This document shows, piece by piece, positions 25,411 to 32,798 of a stretch of 61,174 nt of DNA. A program made the position numbers and the translations under genes. The number at the start of each line of letters is the position of its first letter. Positions within the stretch are counted from its first letter, which is position 1. The DNA comes from an uncultured Pseudomonadota bacterium (GTDB taxonomy: Bacteria; Pseudomonadota; Gammaproteobacteria; Burkholderiales; CAIKXV01): assembly GCA_903831455.1 (NCBI GenBank), contig CAIKXV010000059.1:1-61174 (forward strand). Direction: 5' to 3'. The notes under the pieces are model-generated. The model did not search any database. It saw only the letters and a program-made list of their open reading frames with translations, and was not told where the DNA came from.

Positions 25411-25458
25411 GCCCGGCAAGGAATGGTTCTCGCGTTGACCTGAATGGAGCGATCGACG

Positions 25459-26253
25459 ATGGCTCGAAAGTCGGCGAAATCCGCGTCTGCGGCGGGTAAC
25501 CGGCGCGGCGGGGCGAAGGCGCGAGGCGGCTCGTCATTGACCCGCTCGGGGGGCGCGACACCGGCTTCCCGGTCGCCCGCGGGCGGGAAAGCGTCCTCCA
25601 GGGCTGCGGCGAAAAAAGCGGCGCCGAAGTCCACGGCGAGGAAAGCAGCGCCGAAGACCGCGGCGAGGAAGGCCGCGCCAAAGTCCACGGCGAAGAGGGC
25701 GGCGCCGAAGTCCACGGCGAAAAAAGCGGTACCGAAGACCGCGGCGAAGAGGGCGACGCCGAAGACCGCGGCGAAGAAGGCCGCGCCGAAGACCACGGCG
25801 AAGAAGGCGACGCCGAAGACCACGGCGAAGAAGGCGACGCCGAAGACCACGGCGAAGAAGGCGACGCCGAAGACCGCGGCGAGGAAGGCCGCGCCGAAGA
25901 CCACGGCGAAGAAGGCTGCGCCCAAGGCCGCGGCGACGGCTCGTACCCGCCCAGCCGTGGATACGTCGGTCTCGAGTTCGTCGCCGTCGAAAAAGCCTGC
26001 ATCGCGGACTCAACCCTCGTCGTCCGGGAAAGTCCTGGCTTTGGCAGGCAAGGGGCAGGCCGCCGCGCCAAAAAAGACAGCCCCGGGGCCGACGAATGCG
26101 ACGGCGACGAAAAGGCCTGATACCGGTATCCCTGCAGCGAAGCCCGCGACGGCAACCACAGAGTCCACCACGATCAGTCCCGCTTCAGCCCCCGCAGCAC
26201 CCCGGCCGGTTACCGTGCCGGGTGCCTGGCCATTCCCGATTTTCGGGCGCTGA
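25459..26253 (+). CDS. Histone H1-like Lys/Ala/Pro-rich repeat protein
   Basis: A 264-residue strongly basic protein. The middle (about residues 51-159) is twelve near-identical 9-residue units of the form AKKAxPKTx, resembling the tail of eukaryotic H1 and of Bordetella/Burkholderia H1-like proteins; such tails bind DNA without sequence specificity. The C-terminal 100 residues are Ser/Thr/Pro-rich and end in GAWPFPIFGR. I chose the ATG at 25459 because GGAG (25446-25449) fits it; an in-frame ATG at 25444 would add five residues. It lies 48 bases after nrdB, as in many Burkholderiales. Confidence 0.85.
   Translation: MARKSAKSASAAGNRRGGAKARGGSSLTRSGGATPASRSPAGGKASSRAAAKKAAPKSTARKAAPKTAARKAAPKSTAKRAAPKSTAKKAVPKTAAKRATPKTAAKKAAPKTTAKKATPKTTAKKATPKTTAKKATPKTAARKAAPKTTAKKAAPKAAATARTRPAVDTSVSSSSPSKKPASRTQPSSSGKVLALAGKGQAAAPKKTAPGPTNATATKRPDTGIPAAKPATATTESTTISPASAPAAPRPVTVPGAWPFPIFGR
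25609..25935 (+). repeat. 27-bp tandem repeats inside the H1-like gene
   Basis: About twelve in-frame copies of a 27-bp unit encode AKKA(A/T/V)PK(T/S)(T/A). Neighbouring copies are nearly identical at DNA level around 25790-25870, so copy number is likely to vary by slippage or recombination without frameshift. Confidence 0.9.
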
Positions 26254-26531
26254 CCTGCGGGGACATTCGCCTGTCCACCATGCCGGGGACATCGCCCGTC
26301 GGGGCGCGATCCGGTCGGTGGACTTGTTTCGTGCTGCTTCCGTCAGCCCGGAGGGCTGCGCGCAAAGAATAGCAGAGCGTGCCCGAGGCGCCTACGCGCG
26401 GTATCGGACAGCCGGGGTTATGCTCGCAGGGCTTTGTTTCAAAAAGACTATTTTTTCTTCTCCCCGATCTGGACGCGATCGATCCATAACCCCACGAAAC
26501 AGTCGGGAATCAGAGTCGTTCTACGATTGAA

Positions 26532-27209
26532 GTGCCTGTTTTCACGAAAGGTTCGGCCGGCCGAGTCGATGCACCGACTGCCGACCCCGAGGCGGTGGTG
26601 GGCAGGCTCCGCTCCACCCGCCGCGCGGTGCTGGGTGCGATGGCAGGCCTGCTGATCGCGCCCCCTCCCATGTCGGCAGCGCCTCCGTCCGTGCCCCGCG
26701 GTGCCGAGCGCCGGATCGCCGCGTTTCCCGATACCGCGTCCGTCGAGGGCTGGCGTCCGATCGACGATCGCGTCATGGGCGGACGCTCTCGATCATCCGC
26801 GACATGGTCGAGGGACGAGGCCCTGGTCTTCTCCGGCGAACTGTCGCTCGAGCAGGGCGGGGGCTTCGCCTCGCTGCGACGGGAACTCGGTTCGGCTGAC
26901 CTTGGCGGCAGTACCGGGCTCAGGCTCGTGGTACGCGGTGACGGGCGGGATTACCGCATCAATCTTCGTGATCGCGCGCTCGCCATGGCGGCCGACGAGG
27001 GAACGCAGCACCGTGCGCTGTTCAGGGCCGACGGGAGCTGGGCGGTGCGCTGGTTGCCATGGAGCGCGTTCGTCGCCTCGAGGCGAGGACGCCTGGCGGT
27101 CGACGCGCCACCGCTGGACATCCGCTCCATCGCGAGCGTGGGCCTGATGACCGCATTCCGCGACCCGGGCCCGTTCCGGCTGGAGGTGCGCAGCATCGAG
27201 GCGGCCTGA
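26532..27209 (+). CDS. CIA30 family (complex I intermediate-associated protein 30-like)
   Basis: 225 residues with the CIA30/NDUFAF1-type beta-sandwich signatures EGWRPIDDRVMGGRSRS and LVFSGELSLEQGGGFASLRR, and SVGLMTAFRDPGPFRLEVRSIE at the end. The N terminus has STRRAVLGAMAGLLIAPPP, a twin-arginine-like or Sec signal, so it may be exported, unlike the mitochondrial assembly factor. The GTG start at 26532 is one choice; GTG at 26595 would remove 21 residues and leave the signal intact. Bacterial function is unknown. Confidence 0.75.
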   Translation: MPVFTKGSAGRVDAPTADPEAVVGRLRSTRRAVLGAMAGLLIAPPPMSAAPPSVPRGAERRIAAFPDTASVEGWRPIDDRVMGGRSRSSATWSRDEALVFSGELSLEQGGGFASLRRELGSADLGGSTGLRLVVRGDGRDYRINLRDRALAMAADEGTQHRALFRADGSWAVRWLPWSAFVASRRGRLAVDAPPLDIRSIASVGLMTAFRDPGPFRLEVRSIEAA

Positions 27210-27254
27210 GCAAGGCGGGGCACGAGGTTCGACTCGCGCCCCGCCCAGGCCTGC

Positions 27255-27578
27255 TCAACCTTTCAGGCAGCTGCTCATGAAGGCCTTGCGATCGTCGCCC
27301 TTCAGTTCCTTCGCCCCGGCCTGACGATTGCATTCGCCCATGCGCTCCTGGGGCGAGAGCTTGGCCGGTGCGGACGCCGCCGGCACTTCGCCCTTCAGGC
27401 AACTGCTCATGAATTTCTTGCGGTCGTCGCCCTTGAGTTCCTTGGTGCCCGCCATCTTGTTGCAGGACGCCATCAGTTCCTGCTGCTTGGTACGGCCATC
27501 CTCGGCTGCCTGCACGGGCATCCAGGACAGCACCGACAGAAGGGCGGCAGCGACCGCCCCGGTCATGATCACGCGCAT
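27255..27578 (-). CDS. PsiF-repeat periplasmic protein
   Basis: 107 residues: a signal peptide (MRVIMTGAVAAALLSVLSWMPVQAA) and two PsiF repeats, each with a C-N-x-x-A-G-x-K-E-L-K-G-D-D-R-K-x-F-M-S-S-C-L-K-G pattern (residues 39-62 and 83-106). Each repeat carries two Cys. PsiF in E. coli is phosphate-starvation inducible; function is unknown. A strong GGAGG site precedes the ATG. Confidence 0.88.
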   Translation of the reverse strand: MRVIMTGAVAAALLSVLSWMPVQAAEDGRTKQQELMASCNKMAGTKELKGDDRKKFMSSCLKGEVPAASAPAKLSPQERMGECNRQAGAKELKGDDRKAFMSSCLKG

Positions 27579-27659
27579 GGTCTTCGTCCTCCGTTGCGGC
27601 CACGCCCGGACGCGGGCGATTCAGCCGTAACGGGACTATGCCACAGCAGCGATACCGGA

Positions 27660-28700
27660 CTATCGCCCTGCATTGGCGGCATCCAGCACTCGCGCCGCAA
27701 GCGCCCGACCGGATAGCCATGCGTCCTCGATACGTCCGCCGCCGGCCCAGTCGCCGCAGGCGCCGGCACGCGCCGCGGCATCCAGCAGGCTGCGCTCCGG
27801 GAGGGTCGGCAGCGCATCGTCGGGACGCGCGTAGCGCCAGCGATGCGCCCGCACGGCAGGTGCCGGTGCGGTGATCCCCGACCGCTCGCGGAACGCCTCG
27901 AGCAGCCGCGTCGCGGCGTGGGCCGGGTCGTCCTCGAGGTGGTCACGGCTCCACGCGGAGGTTGCATGCACGACCCACCGGAAGCCCGGCGGGCGGCCGG
28001 GGCGCGAGGCCTCGCGGGCGGCCCATGCCACCCGGGGATCATCGACGAAGGCGGCGTCCCAGCCGGTGTCGGGGTGGGGCTGGAAGTCGACCATCAGGGC
28101 CCAGCACGGGACCATGGTGCGTGCCGCGACGTCGGCCGCGAGCGACGGGACCTCCGCGAGCAGGGCCGCGCTTTGCGGCGAGGGGGCGGCGCAGACCAGC
28201 CAGTCCCAGCGCTCCGGCAGGCCGCGGGGCGCTGGCCCCGGCGCGCAGGCCGCGTCGAGCCGCCAGCCCGCCGGGTCCCGCGCAGCGCGCACGATGGTGC
28301 ACTCGAAGGCCAGGTCGAGTCCTCGGGACAGGGCGCGGCCGAGTGCGGACATGCCGGGAACCCCGACCTGCCGCTCGCGGGCGGCGGCGTCGATCGGGGT
28401 CGCTCGCGAGCCCTCGAGGCTCACGACGCGCGCCGACCACGGCGCCACGACCGCATCGGCTGCCCAGGCCGCCACCGTCCGGCCGAAGGTGGCGTCGCGC
28501 ACGGTGAAGTACTGCGCGCCGTGATCGAAGCTGCCCGAGTCGCTGCGTCGGGTCGCCGAACGGCCACCGGGACCACGCGACTTCTCGAACACCCGCACCC
28601 TCCAGCCGGCATCGGCCAGCGCGCGAGCGCAGGCAAGCCCGGCGATACCGGCTCCGATCACCGCCGCGGAGGGCGAGGAAGCGAGGGGGGGTGGGTTCAT
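27660..28700 (-). CDS. Renalase-like FAD-dependent oxidoreductase
   Basis: 346 residues with an N-terminal FAD-binding Rossmann motif VIGAGIAGLACARALADAGWRVRVFEKSRGPGGRS, followed by FDHGAQYFTVRD and a C-terminal CGDWAGGGRIEDAWLSGRALA, the pattern of the renalase/COG3380 group. Such proteins oxidise reduced nicotinamide isomers or amines; the substrate here is unknown. The ATG overlaps the stop of the upstream gene by ATGA, so the two are coupled. Confidence 0.8.
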   Translation of the reverse strand: MNPPPLASSPSAAVIGAGIAGLACARALADAGWRVRVFEKSRGPGGRSATRRSDSGSFDHGAQYFTVRDATFGRTVAAWAADAVVAPWSARVVSLEGSRATPIDAAARERQVGVPGMSALGRALSRGLDLAFECTIVRAARDPAGWRLDAACAPGPAPRGLPERWDWLVCAAPSPQSAALLAEVPSLAADVAARTMVPCWALMVDFQPHPDTGWDAAFVDDPRVAWAAREASRPGRPPGFRWVVHATSAWSRDHLEDDPAHAATRLLEAFRERSGITAPAPAVRAHRWRYARPDDALPTLPERSLLDAAARAGACGDWAGGGRIEDAWLSGRALAARVLDAANAGR

Positions 28701-29284
28701 GTGCAGGCATCCTCTCCGGGATCGGGGCGGGGTTGCGGGTCGAATCCGAAACGCGCGGCCGGCGGGATCGAGCCGAGCGCGGCGAGCGGAAGGGCGTGTT
28801 CGCCGATCCACAGGCGCGCACCGACGGCCGCCGGATCGCACCAGCCCGCCTCGTCCAGGGGGGCACCCGAACCGTCGCACGCCCCAGCGCAGGCGGCGGC
28901 GAGATCCCGGTCATCGACGAGCCCCACGCCGGACTCGAACTCGACCAGCAGGCTGCCCTCCGCGGTGAGCCATGCGCTTCGCGGGGCACCTACCGGCCGG
29001 TCGGCATGGGTACGCAGCGCGAGCGACGTTCCCGGTGGCCCGTCGAGCGCCAGCACCCAGGGGCAGGCGTCGAGATCCACGAACACGCGCTGCGGTCCGT
29101 TCTGGAAGTACCAGCGCCCTCGCTCATCGGCGAGGTAGTTGCGCCCGATGAACGCCGCGGTGGAGGCGTGCACGACCGGCTCGCCGCGGATGCGCCAGCG
29201 ACCGCGGCGATCGAGTCGCAGCCATCCGTAGACGGCGGGTACGTTCGGCCAGCGCTGCATGGCTTGCGCGACTAGGGCATCCAT
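28697..29284 (-). CDS. Conserved protein of unknown function
   Basis: 195 residues, no signal peptide or membrane helix. It starts MDALVAQAMQRWPNVPAVYGWLRLDRRGRWRI and has AFIGRNYLADERGRWYFQNGPQRVFVDLD, then an acidic second half with Trp- and Asp-rich segments. I recognise this as a betaproteobacterial conserved family but cannot give it a function. It is the first gene of a coupled pair with the renalase-like oxidoreductase. Confidence 0.65.
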   Translation of the reverse strand: MDALVAQAMQRWPNVPAVYGWLRLDRRGRWRIRGEPVVHASTAAFIGRNYLADERGRWYFQNGPQRVFVDLDACPWVLALDGPPGTSLALRTHADRPVGAPRSAWLTAEGSLLVEFESGVGLVDDRDLAAACAGACDGSGAPLDEAGWCDPAAVGARLWIGEHALPLAALGSIPPAARFGFDPQPRPDPGEDACT

Positions 29285-29368
29285 GGCGACACTCTAGCGG
29301 CTGGCCGCCGCGCCGGCGTGTCGGGCGAGGTTGCCCGCACCGGTCGGCAGCCCCCCGAGGAGCCCAGC

Positions 29369-29683
29369 ATGCCGGAATCGAATCCCGGACCCGCCGACTT
29401 CATGGAGTGGTTGCGCAAGGTGTGGTCGCCCGAAACCTATGGCCTGAATCCCGCGGGGCCGGGCACCGGACCCTTCTCCGGAATGCCCGGGGTGCCGTCG
29501 TGGTTCGCGCCCACGGCCGACCCGCGCGAGGTCGAGCGCCGCATCGCCGACCTGCAGGTGGTCAGCCAGTGGCTGCGGACCAACCTGTCGATGCTCGAGA
29601 TGACCATCCGCACGCTGGAGATGCAGAAGTCTGCGCTCGAAGGCCTGGCGAGCGCTTCGGGCGCAGCCCGGCCGACCGAGTAG
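29369..29683 (+). CDS. phaM: PhaM family polyhydroxyalkanoate granule regulator
   Basis: 104 residues with the PhaM N-terminal pattern (DFMEWLRKVWSPE...GPFSGMPGVPSWFAPTADPREVERRIADLQVVSQWLRTNLSMLEMTIRTLEMQ). In Ralstonia, PhaM activates PHA synthase and anchors granules to DNA through a basic Lys/Ala tail. Here the protein ends at about residue 104 without that tail, so DNA attachment may be lost or carried by another protein such as the H1-like one. The ATG follows GAGGA. Confidence 0.8.
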   Translation: MPESNPGPADFMEWLRKVWSPETYGLNPAGPGTGPFSGMPGVPSWFAPTADPREVERRIADLQVVSQWLRTNLSMLEMTIRTLEMQKSALEGLASASGAARPTE

Positions 29684-29693
29684 GGGCAGCGCG

Positions 29694-30014
29694 ATGCAGT
29701 TCCCGCAGATCCCCAGCCTGCCGCCGGCTGCCACTGCGCGGACCGATGTCGCGCCCGTGCAGCCGGCGCGGCCGCTCACCGCGATCGAGGGCGGGACGCC
29801 AGCCGCGTCCGACTCGTCCGTGCAGGCACAGGGCGCGCCCCAGCCCAACCCGGATGCACCTCCCCGGAGGCAGCAACCGTCGCGCAGGTCGGGCGCCGAT
29901 CGGCGCCAGCGCAACGCACCGGTGCTGCTCGACACGCGCAGCGGCCGCGACCGGCGCGTGCGCCGGCGTCGCGCGGAGGACCCGCCGCCCAGCGGGGTCG
30001 ATCTCTCCGCCTGA
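29694..30014 (+). CDS. Small Pro/Arg-rich protein of unknown function
   Basis: 106 residues, low complexity, no signal peptide. The N-terminal half is Pro/Ala-rich; the C-terminal half contains RRSGADRRQRNAPVLLDTRSGRDRRVRRRR, a basic motif with a conserved look. It starts 10 bases after phaM and is probably cotranscribed. Function is unknown; nucleic-acid or granule binding is only a guess from its charge. Confidence 0.5.
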   Translation: MQFPQIPSLPPAATARTDVAPVQPARPLTAIEGGTPAASDSSVQAQGAPQPNPDAPPRRQQPSRRSGADRRQRNAPVLLDTRSGRDRRVRRRRAEDPPPSGVDLSA

Positions 30015-30040
30015 TGGCGGCTGCGGATCGCCGCCGCGAC

Positions 30041-30589
30041 TCAGTGCAGTTGCTTGGGGCGGGTATGCGGCTGGGTGGCCGTGGCCACCGCGGTCTCCCC
30101 GGACGCCTGCTTGCGCTGCCAGTCCTCGGCGAACAGGCGGTTGATGACGGCGGCGACCTGCGAGACATCCTCGGCACCGAACTGGCGGCCGAGCAGGTTC
30201 GAGACTTCCTCGACCATCAGGCGACGCTGGAGGTCGTGGATGGCCTTGGGCGTGGGGCCGACGAACATCAGCTGCACCTCGTCGCCCTTGTCGTGGAAGT
30301 AGGTGATCTCGATGGTGGCCGCCTCTTCCGAAAGGGGGCCGAGCGCGGCCAGCGCATCGCCCAGCACGCCCTGGAAATTGCGCCCCACGTCGCCGGTCCA
30401 GCAGACCTCGAGCACGTAGCGCTTGCGGTCGAACACGATCCCCGGCTCGTCCTGCTCGAGGCTGCGGGCCTCCTTCATCGAGGCGACATCGAGATAGTCG
30501 AGCCAGGGCCGCAGCGCGCCCTCGACCTGACCGGCGGTGACGCCTTCGACCAGCACGATGCTGCCGTGCACATGGACTTCGGTACGCAT
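30041..30589 (-). CDS. Conserved cytosolic protein of unknown function
   Basis: 182 residues starting MRTEVHVHGSIVLVEGVTAGQVEGALRPWLDYLDV, with IEITYFHDKGDEVQLMFVG and a helical C terminus. No membrane or export signal. It resembles a betaproteobacterial conserved family (possibly DUF6806, number not certain). It lies 52 bases downstream of the FAH-family gene on the same strand. Confidence 0.6.
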   Translation of the reverse strand: MRTEVHVHGSIVLVEGVTAGQVEGALRPWLDYLDVASMKEARSLEQDEPGIVFDRKRYVLEVCWTGDVGRNFQGVLGDALAALGPLSEEAATIEITYFHDKGDEVQLMFVGPTPKAIHDLQRRLMVEEVSNLLGRQFGAEDVSQVAAVINRLFAEDWQRKQASGETAVATATQPHTRPKQLH

Positions 30590-30641
30590 GGGCTTGCTCC
30601 CTGGAGCGGCAGGCGACGGTGGTGTCGCCCGACGAGGACCT

Positions 30642-31562
30642 TCAGTGCGCGACGGCGACGATCGGGTTGCGCAGGACGCCGATGCCCTCGACCTCGGTTT
30701 CTAGGATGTCGCCGGGCTTGAGGAATTCGGGAGGCGTGCGCGCGTAGCCCACGCCCTGGGGGGTTCCGGTGGAGATCACGTCGCCCGGCTCGAGCGTGAG
30801 CCCGAGCGACAGTTCGGCGATGAGGCGCGGCAGCTTGAAGTACAGGTGCTGCGTGCTGGACTGCTGCTTGAACTGCCCGTTCACCCGCGTGCTGATCGCC
30901 AGTGCTTCGGGCGCGAGCGCATCGGCCGTGACGATGACCGGACCCATCGGGCAGGAGCCGTCGAGGCTCTTTCCCTTGAACCACTGGTTGCCGTGGTAGC
31001 GCTGCATGTCGCGGGCGGTCACGTCGTTGACGACCGTGTAGCCGAACACGTGGGACATGGCCTCCGCCTCCGGGATGTTGCGGCCCCGGCGTCCGATCAC
31101 CACCGCCAGTTCGCACTCCCAGTCGATCTTCTCGCTGACCCTGGGGTCGAACGGAATCGGGTCCGTCGGCCCGTTGATCGAGTTCGCGGCCTTGGTGAAG
31201 AACGCCGGGTGCTCGGGCAGGTCGACCGGCGTCTTGCGGTGGGCGGCGCCCTCGTTGAAGTGGTCGAGGTAGTTCCAGCCCACGCAGTAGACGTTGCGCG
31301 GCAGCCGGGGAATCGGTGCGCAGACGTGGACCGAGGCGAGCGGCAGCTTCGTTGCCGAGGCCTGCCCTGCCAGCGAGCGCAGCGCCGTCAGTCCGGCCTC
31401 TCCGCTCTCGATGAGGGACAGCATGCTGTCGGGCGAGAAGGGCAGCGCGAGTCCGGCGGCGCGCGCGGTGGCGGCGACGTCGACCACGCTGCCCGAGGCT
31501 TCGTCCAGCACGCCGAGGGTCGTGGGGGCTGAGGCCTGCGGGCGGTAGGTGAGGATCTTCAT
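30642..31562 (-). CDS. Fumarylacetoacetate hydrolase family protein
   Basis: 306 residues with the FAH C-terminal catalytic domain: NVYCVGWNYLDHFNE, PAFFTKAANSINGPTDPI, DWECELAVVIGRRGRNI (metal ligand E residues), YTVVNDVTARDMQ, and LEPGDVISTGTPQGVGYARTPPEFLKPGD. The group hydrolyses or decarboxylates 2-oxo-acid products of aromatic catabolism. Its exact substrate cannot be told, and no catabolic operon surrounds it. The start MKILTYRPQ is standard. Confidence 0.9.
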   Translation of the reverse strand: MKILTYRPQASAPTTLGVLDEASGSVVDVAATARAAGLALPFSPDSMLSLIESGEAGLTALRSLAGQASATKLPLASVHVCAPIPRLPRNVYCVGWNYLDHFNEGAAHRKTPVDLPEHPAFFTKAANSINGPTDPIPFDPRVSEKIDWECELAVVIGRRGRNIPEAEAMSHVFGYTVVNDVTARDMQRYHGNQWFKGKSLDGSCPMGPVIVTADALAPEALAISTRVNGQFKQQSSTQHLYFKLPRLIAELSLGLTLEPGDVISTGTPQGVGYARTPPEFLKPGDILETEVEGIGVLRNPIVAVAH

Positions 31563-31637
31563 GCTCGGGCGGTTTTCCAGGTGGGGTGGAGACGATGGCC
31601 CGGGGCTCGCGGGGCGCGGCCTCGGGTCGTGGCAGTG

Positions 31638-31659
31638 GCATGGCGCGAGCGCGCCATGC
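31638..31659 (-). terminator. Perfect 10-bp hairpin after the proline iminopeptidase gene
   Basis: GCATGGCGCG and CGCGCCATGC are separated by AG, beginning 4 bases beyond the pip stop codon on the minus strand. There is no T-run, so it is at best a weak intrinsic terminator or a Rho/3'-stability element. Confidence 0.4.
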
Positions 31660-31662
31660 GGT

Positions 31663-32637
31663 TCAGCCGGCGAGTTGCCGCCTGAAATGTTCGGTGGCGC
31701 GCACCAGTTCCGCGCGGATGCCGGGTTCCCAGGCGGAATGGCCGGCGTCCGGCACGACGATGTAGCGCGCCTCGGGCCATGCCCGATGCAGGTCGTCGGC
31801 GCTCACGATCGGGCAGACCGCATCGTAGCGTCCCTGCACGATCACGGCGGGCAGGTGGCGGATGCGGTCGATGCGGTCGAGCAGTGCGTTCTCCGGCAGG
31901 AAGATGCGGTTGACGAAGTAGTGGGCCTCGATGCGGGCGAGCCCGAGCGCCACGGTGTCGCCGGCGAAGTAGGACACGGTCTCCGGGCTGGGCAGCAGCG
32001 TGGAGCAACTGCCCTCGTAGACGCTCCACGCGCGGGCCGCAGGCAGATGGACGGCGGGCGAGGGATCGGTCAGGCGCCGATGGTAGGACGCCAGGATGTC
32101 GTTGCGCTCGGCGGGCTCGAGCGGCGCGACGAACGCCTGCCAGGCCTCCGGGAAGAGCGTGCGCAGCCCGTACAGGAACCAATCGATCTCCGGGCCGCGG
32201 CAGAGGAAGATGCCGCGCAGGACCAGGCCCAGGCAGCGGTCGGGGTGCGCCTCGGCGTAGGCGAGCGCAAGGGTGCTGCCCCACGAGCCGCCGAAGACGA
32301 GCCAGCGCTCGATGCCCAGGTGGGTGCGCAGCCGCTCGAGGTCGTCGACGAGGTGTCCGGTGGTGTTGTCGCGCAGTTCGCCGTGGGGCAGCGAACGGCC
32401 CGAACCACGCTGGTCGAGGACCACGATCCGGTAGAAGGCGGGGTCGAAGAAGCGCCGGTGTTCGGGGGAACTGCCGGCGCCCGGGCCGCCGTGGAGGAAC
32501 ACCACGGGTACGCCCGCGGGGTTGCCCGACTGCTCCCAGTACATCTGGTGGAGGTCGTCGAGTCGCAGCAGGCCGGTGGAGTAGGGCTCCAGCGGCGGAA
32601 ACAGGTCGCTGCGGACGGGATCTCGGTGATCGGGCAT
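31663..32637 (-). CDS. pip: Proline iminopeptidase
   Basis: Alpha/beta hydrolase that removes N-terminal proline from peptides. The 324 residues contain the oxyanion motif HGGPGAGSS, LDQRGSGRS, the nucleophile elbow GGSWGS (Ser), the catalytic Asp in QGRYDAVCP and His in PDAGHSAWE. The start MPDHRDPVRSDLFPPLEPYSTG matches family length. It diverges from flhB. Confidence 0.94.
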   Translation of the reverse strand: MPDHRDPVRSDLFPPLEPYSTGLLRLDDLHQMYWEQSGNPAGVPVVFLHGGPGAGSSPEHRRFFDPAFYRIVVLDQRGSGRSLPHGELRDNTTGHLVDDLERLRTHLGIERWLVFGGSWGSTLALAYAEAHPDRCLGLVLRGIFLCRGPEIDWFLYGLRTLFPEAWQAFVAPLEPAERNDILASYHRRLTDPSPAVHLPAARAWSVYEGSCSTLLPSPETVSYFAGDTVALGLARIEAHYFVNRIFLPENALLDRIDRIRHLPAVIVQGRYDAVCPIVSADDLHRAWPEARYIVVPDAGHSAWEPGIRAELVRATEHFRRQLAG

Positions 32638-32768
32638 CGACGGGGCAGTGCGTGCGGCAGGGGACTGGGCCGAGGAAGTTAGCACGATCCCGCGCTTGGT
32701 GCCCGAGGCGACGGCGCGAGCCGGGCGCTGGTCGGGCGAGGCGGGCGGGTGTCGCCGCTCGGCCCGCG

Positions 32769-32777
32769 TGCTACCAT
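32769..32777 (+). promoter_or_regulatory. Candidate extended -10 promoter of flhB
   Basis: TGCTACCAT (TGn plus TACCAT) ends 21 bases before the flhB ATG. No good -35 or sigma-54 element was found in the 161-base gap, so this is the best available guess for the flhBAFG-fliA-motCD operon. Confidence 0.35.
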
Positions 32778-32798
32778 CGATAAACGGCTCATCCGACC

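Noticed and set aside
25609-25935. Tandem repeats as a possible CRISPR array
   Set aside because: The 27-bp units are contiguous, have no spacers, and encode an in-frame 9-residue protein repeat.
26420-26530. 36-codon ATG frame before the CIA30 gene
   Set aside because: No ribosome site, and composition differs from the coding genes around it.
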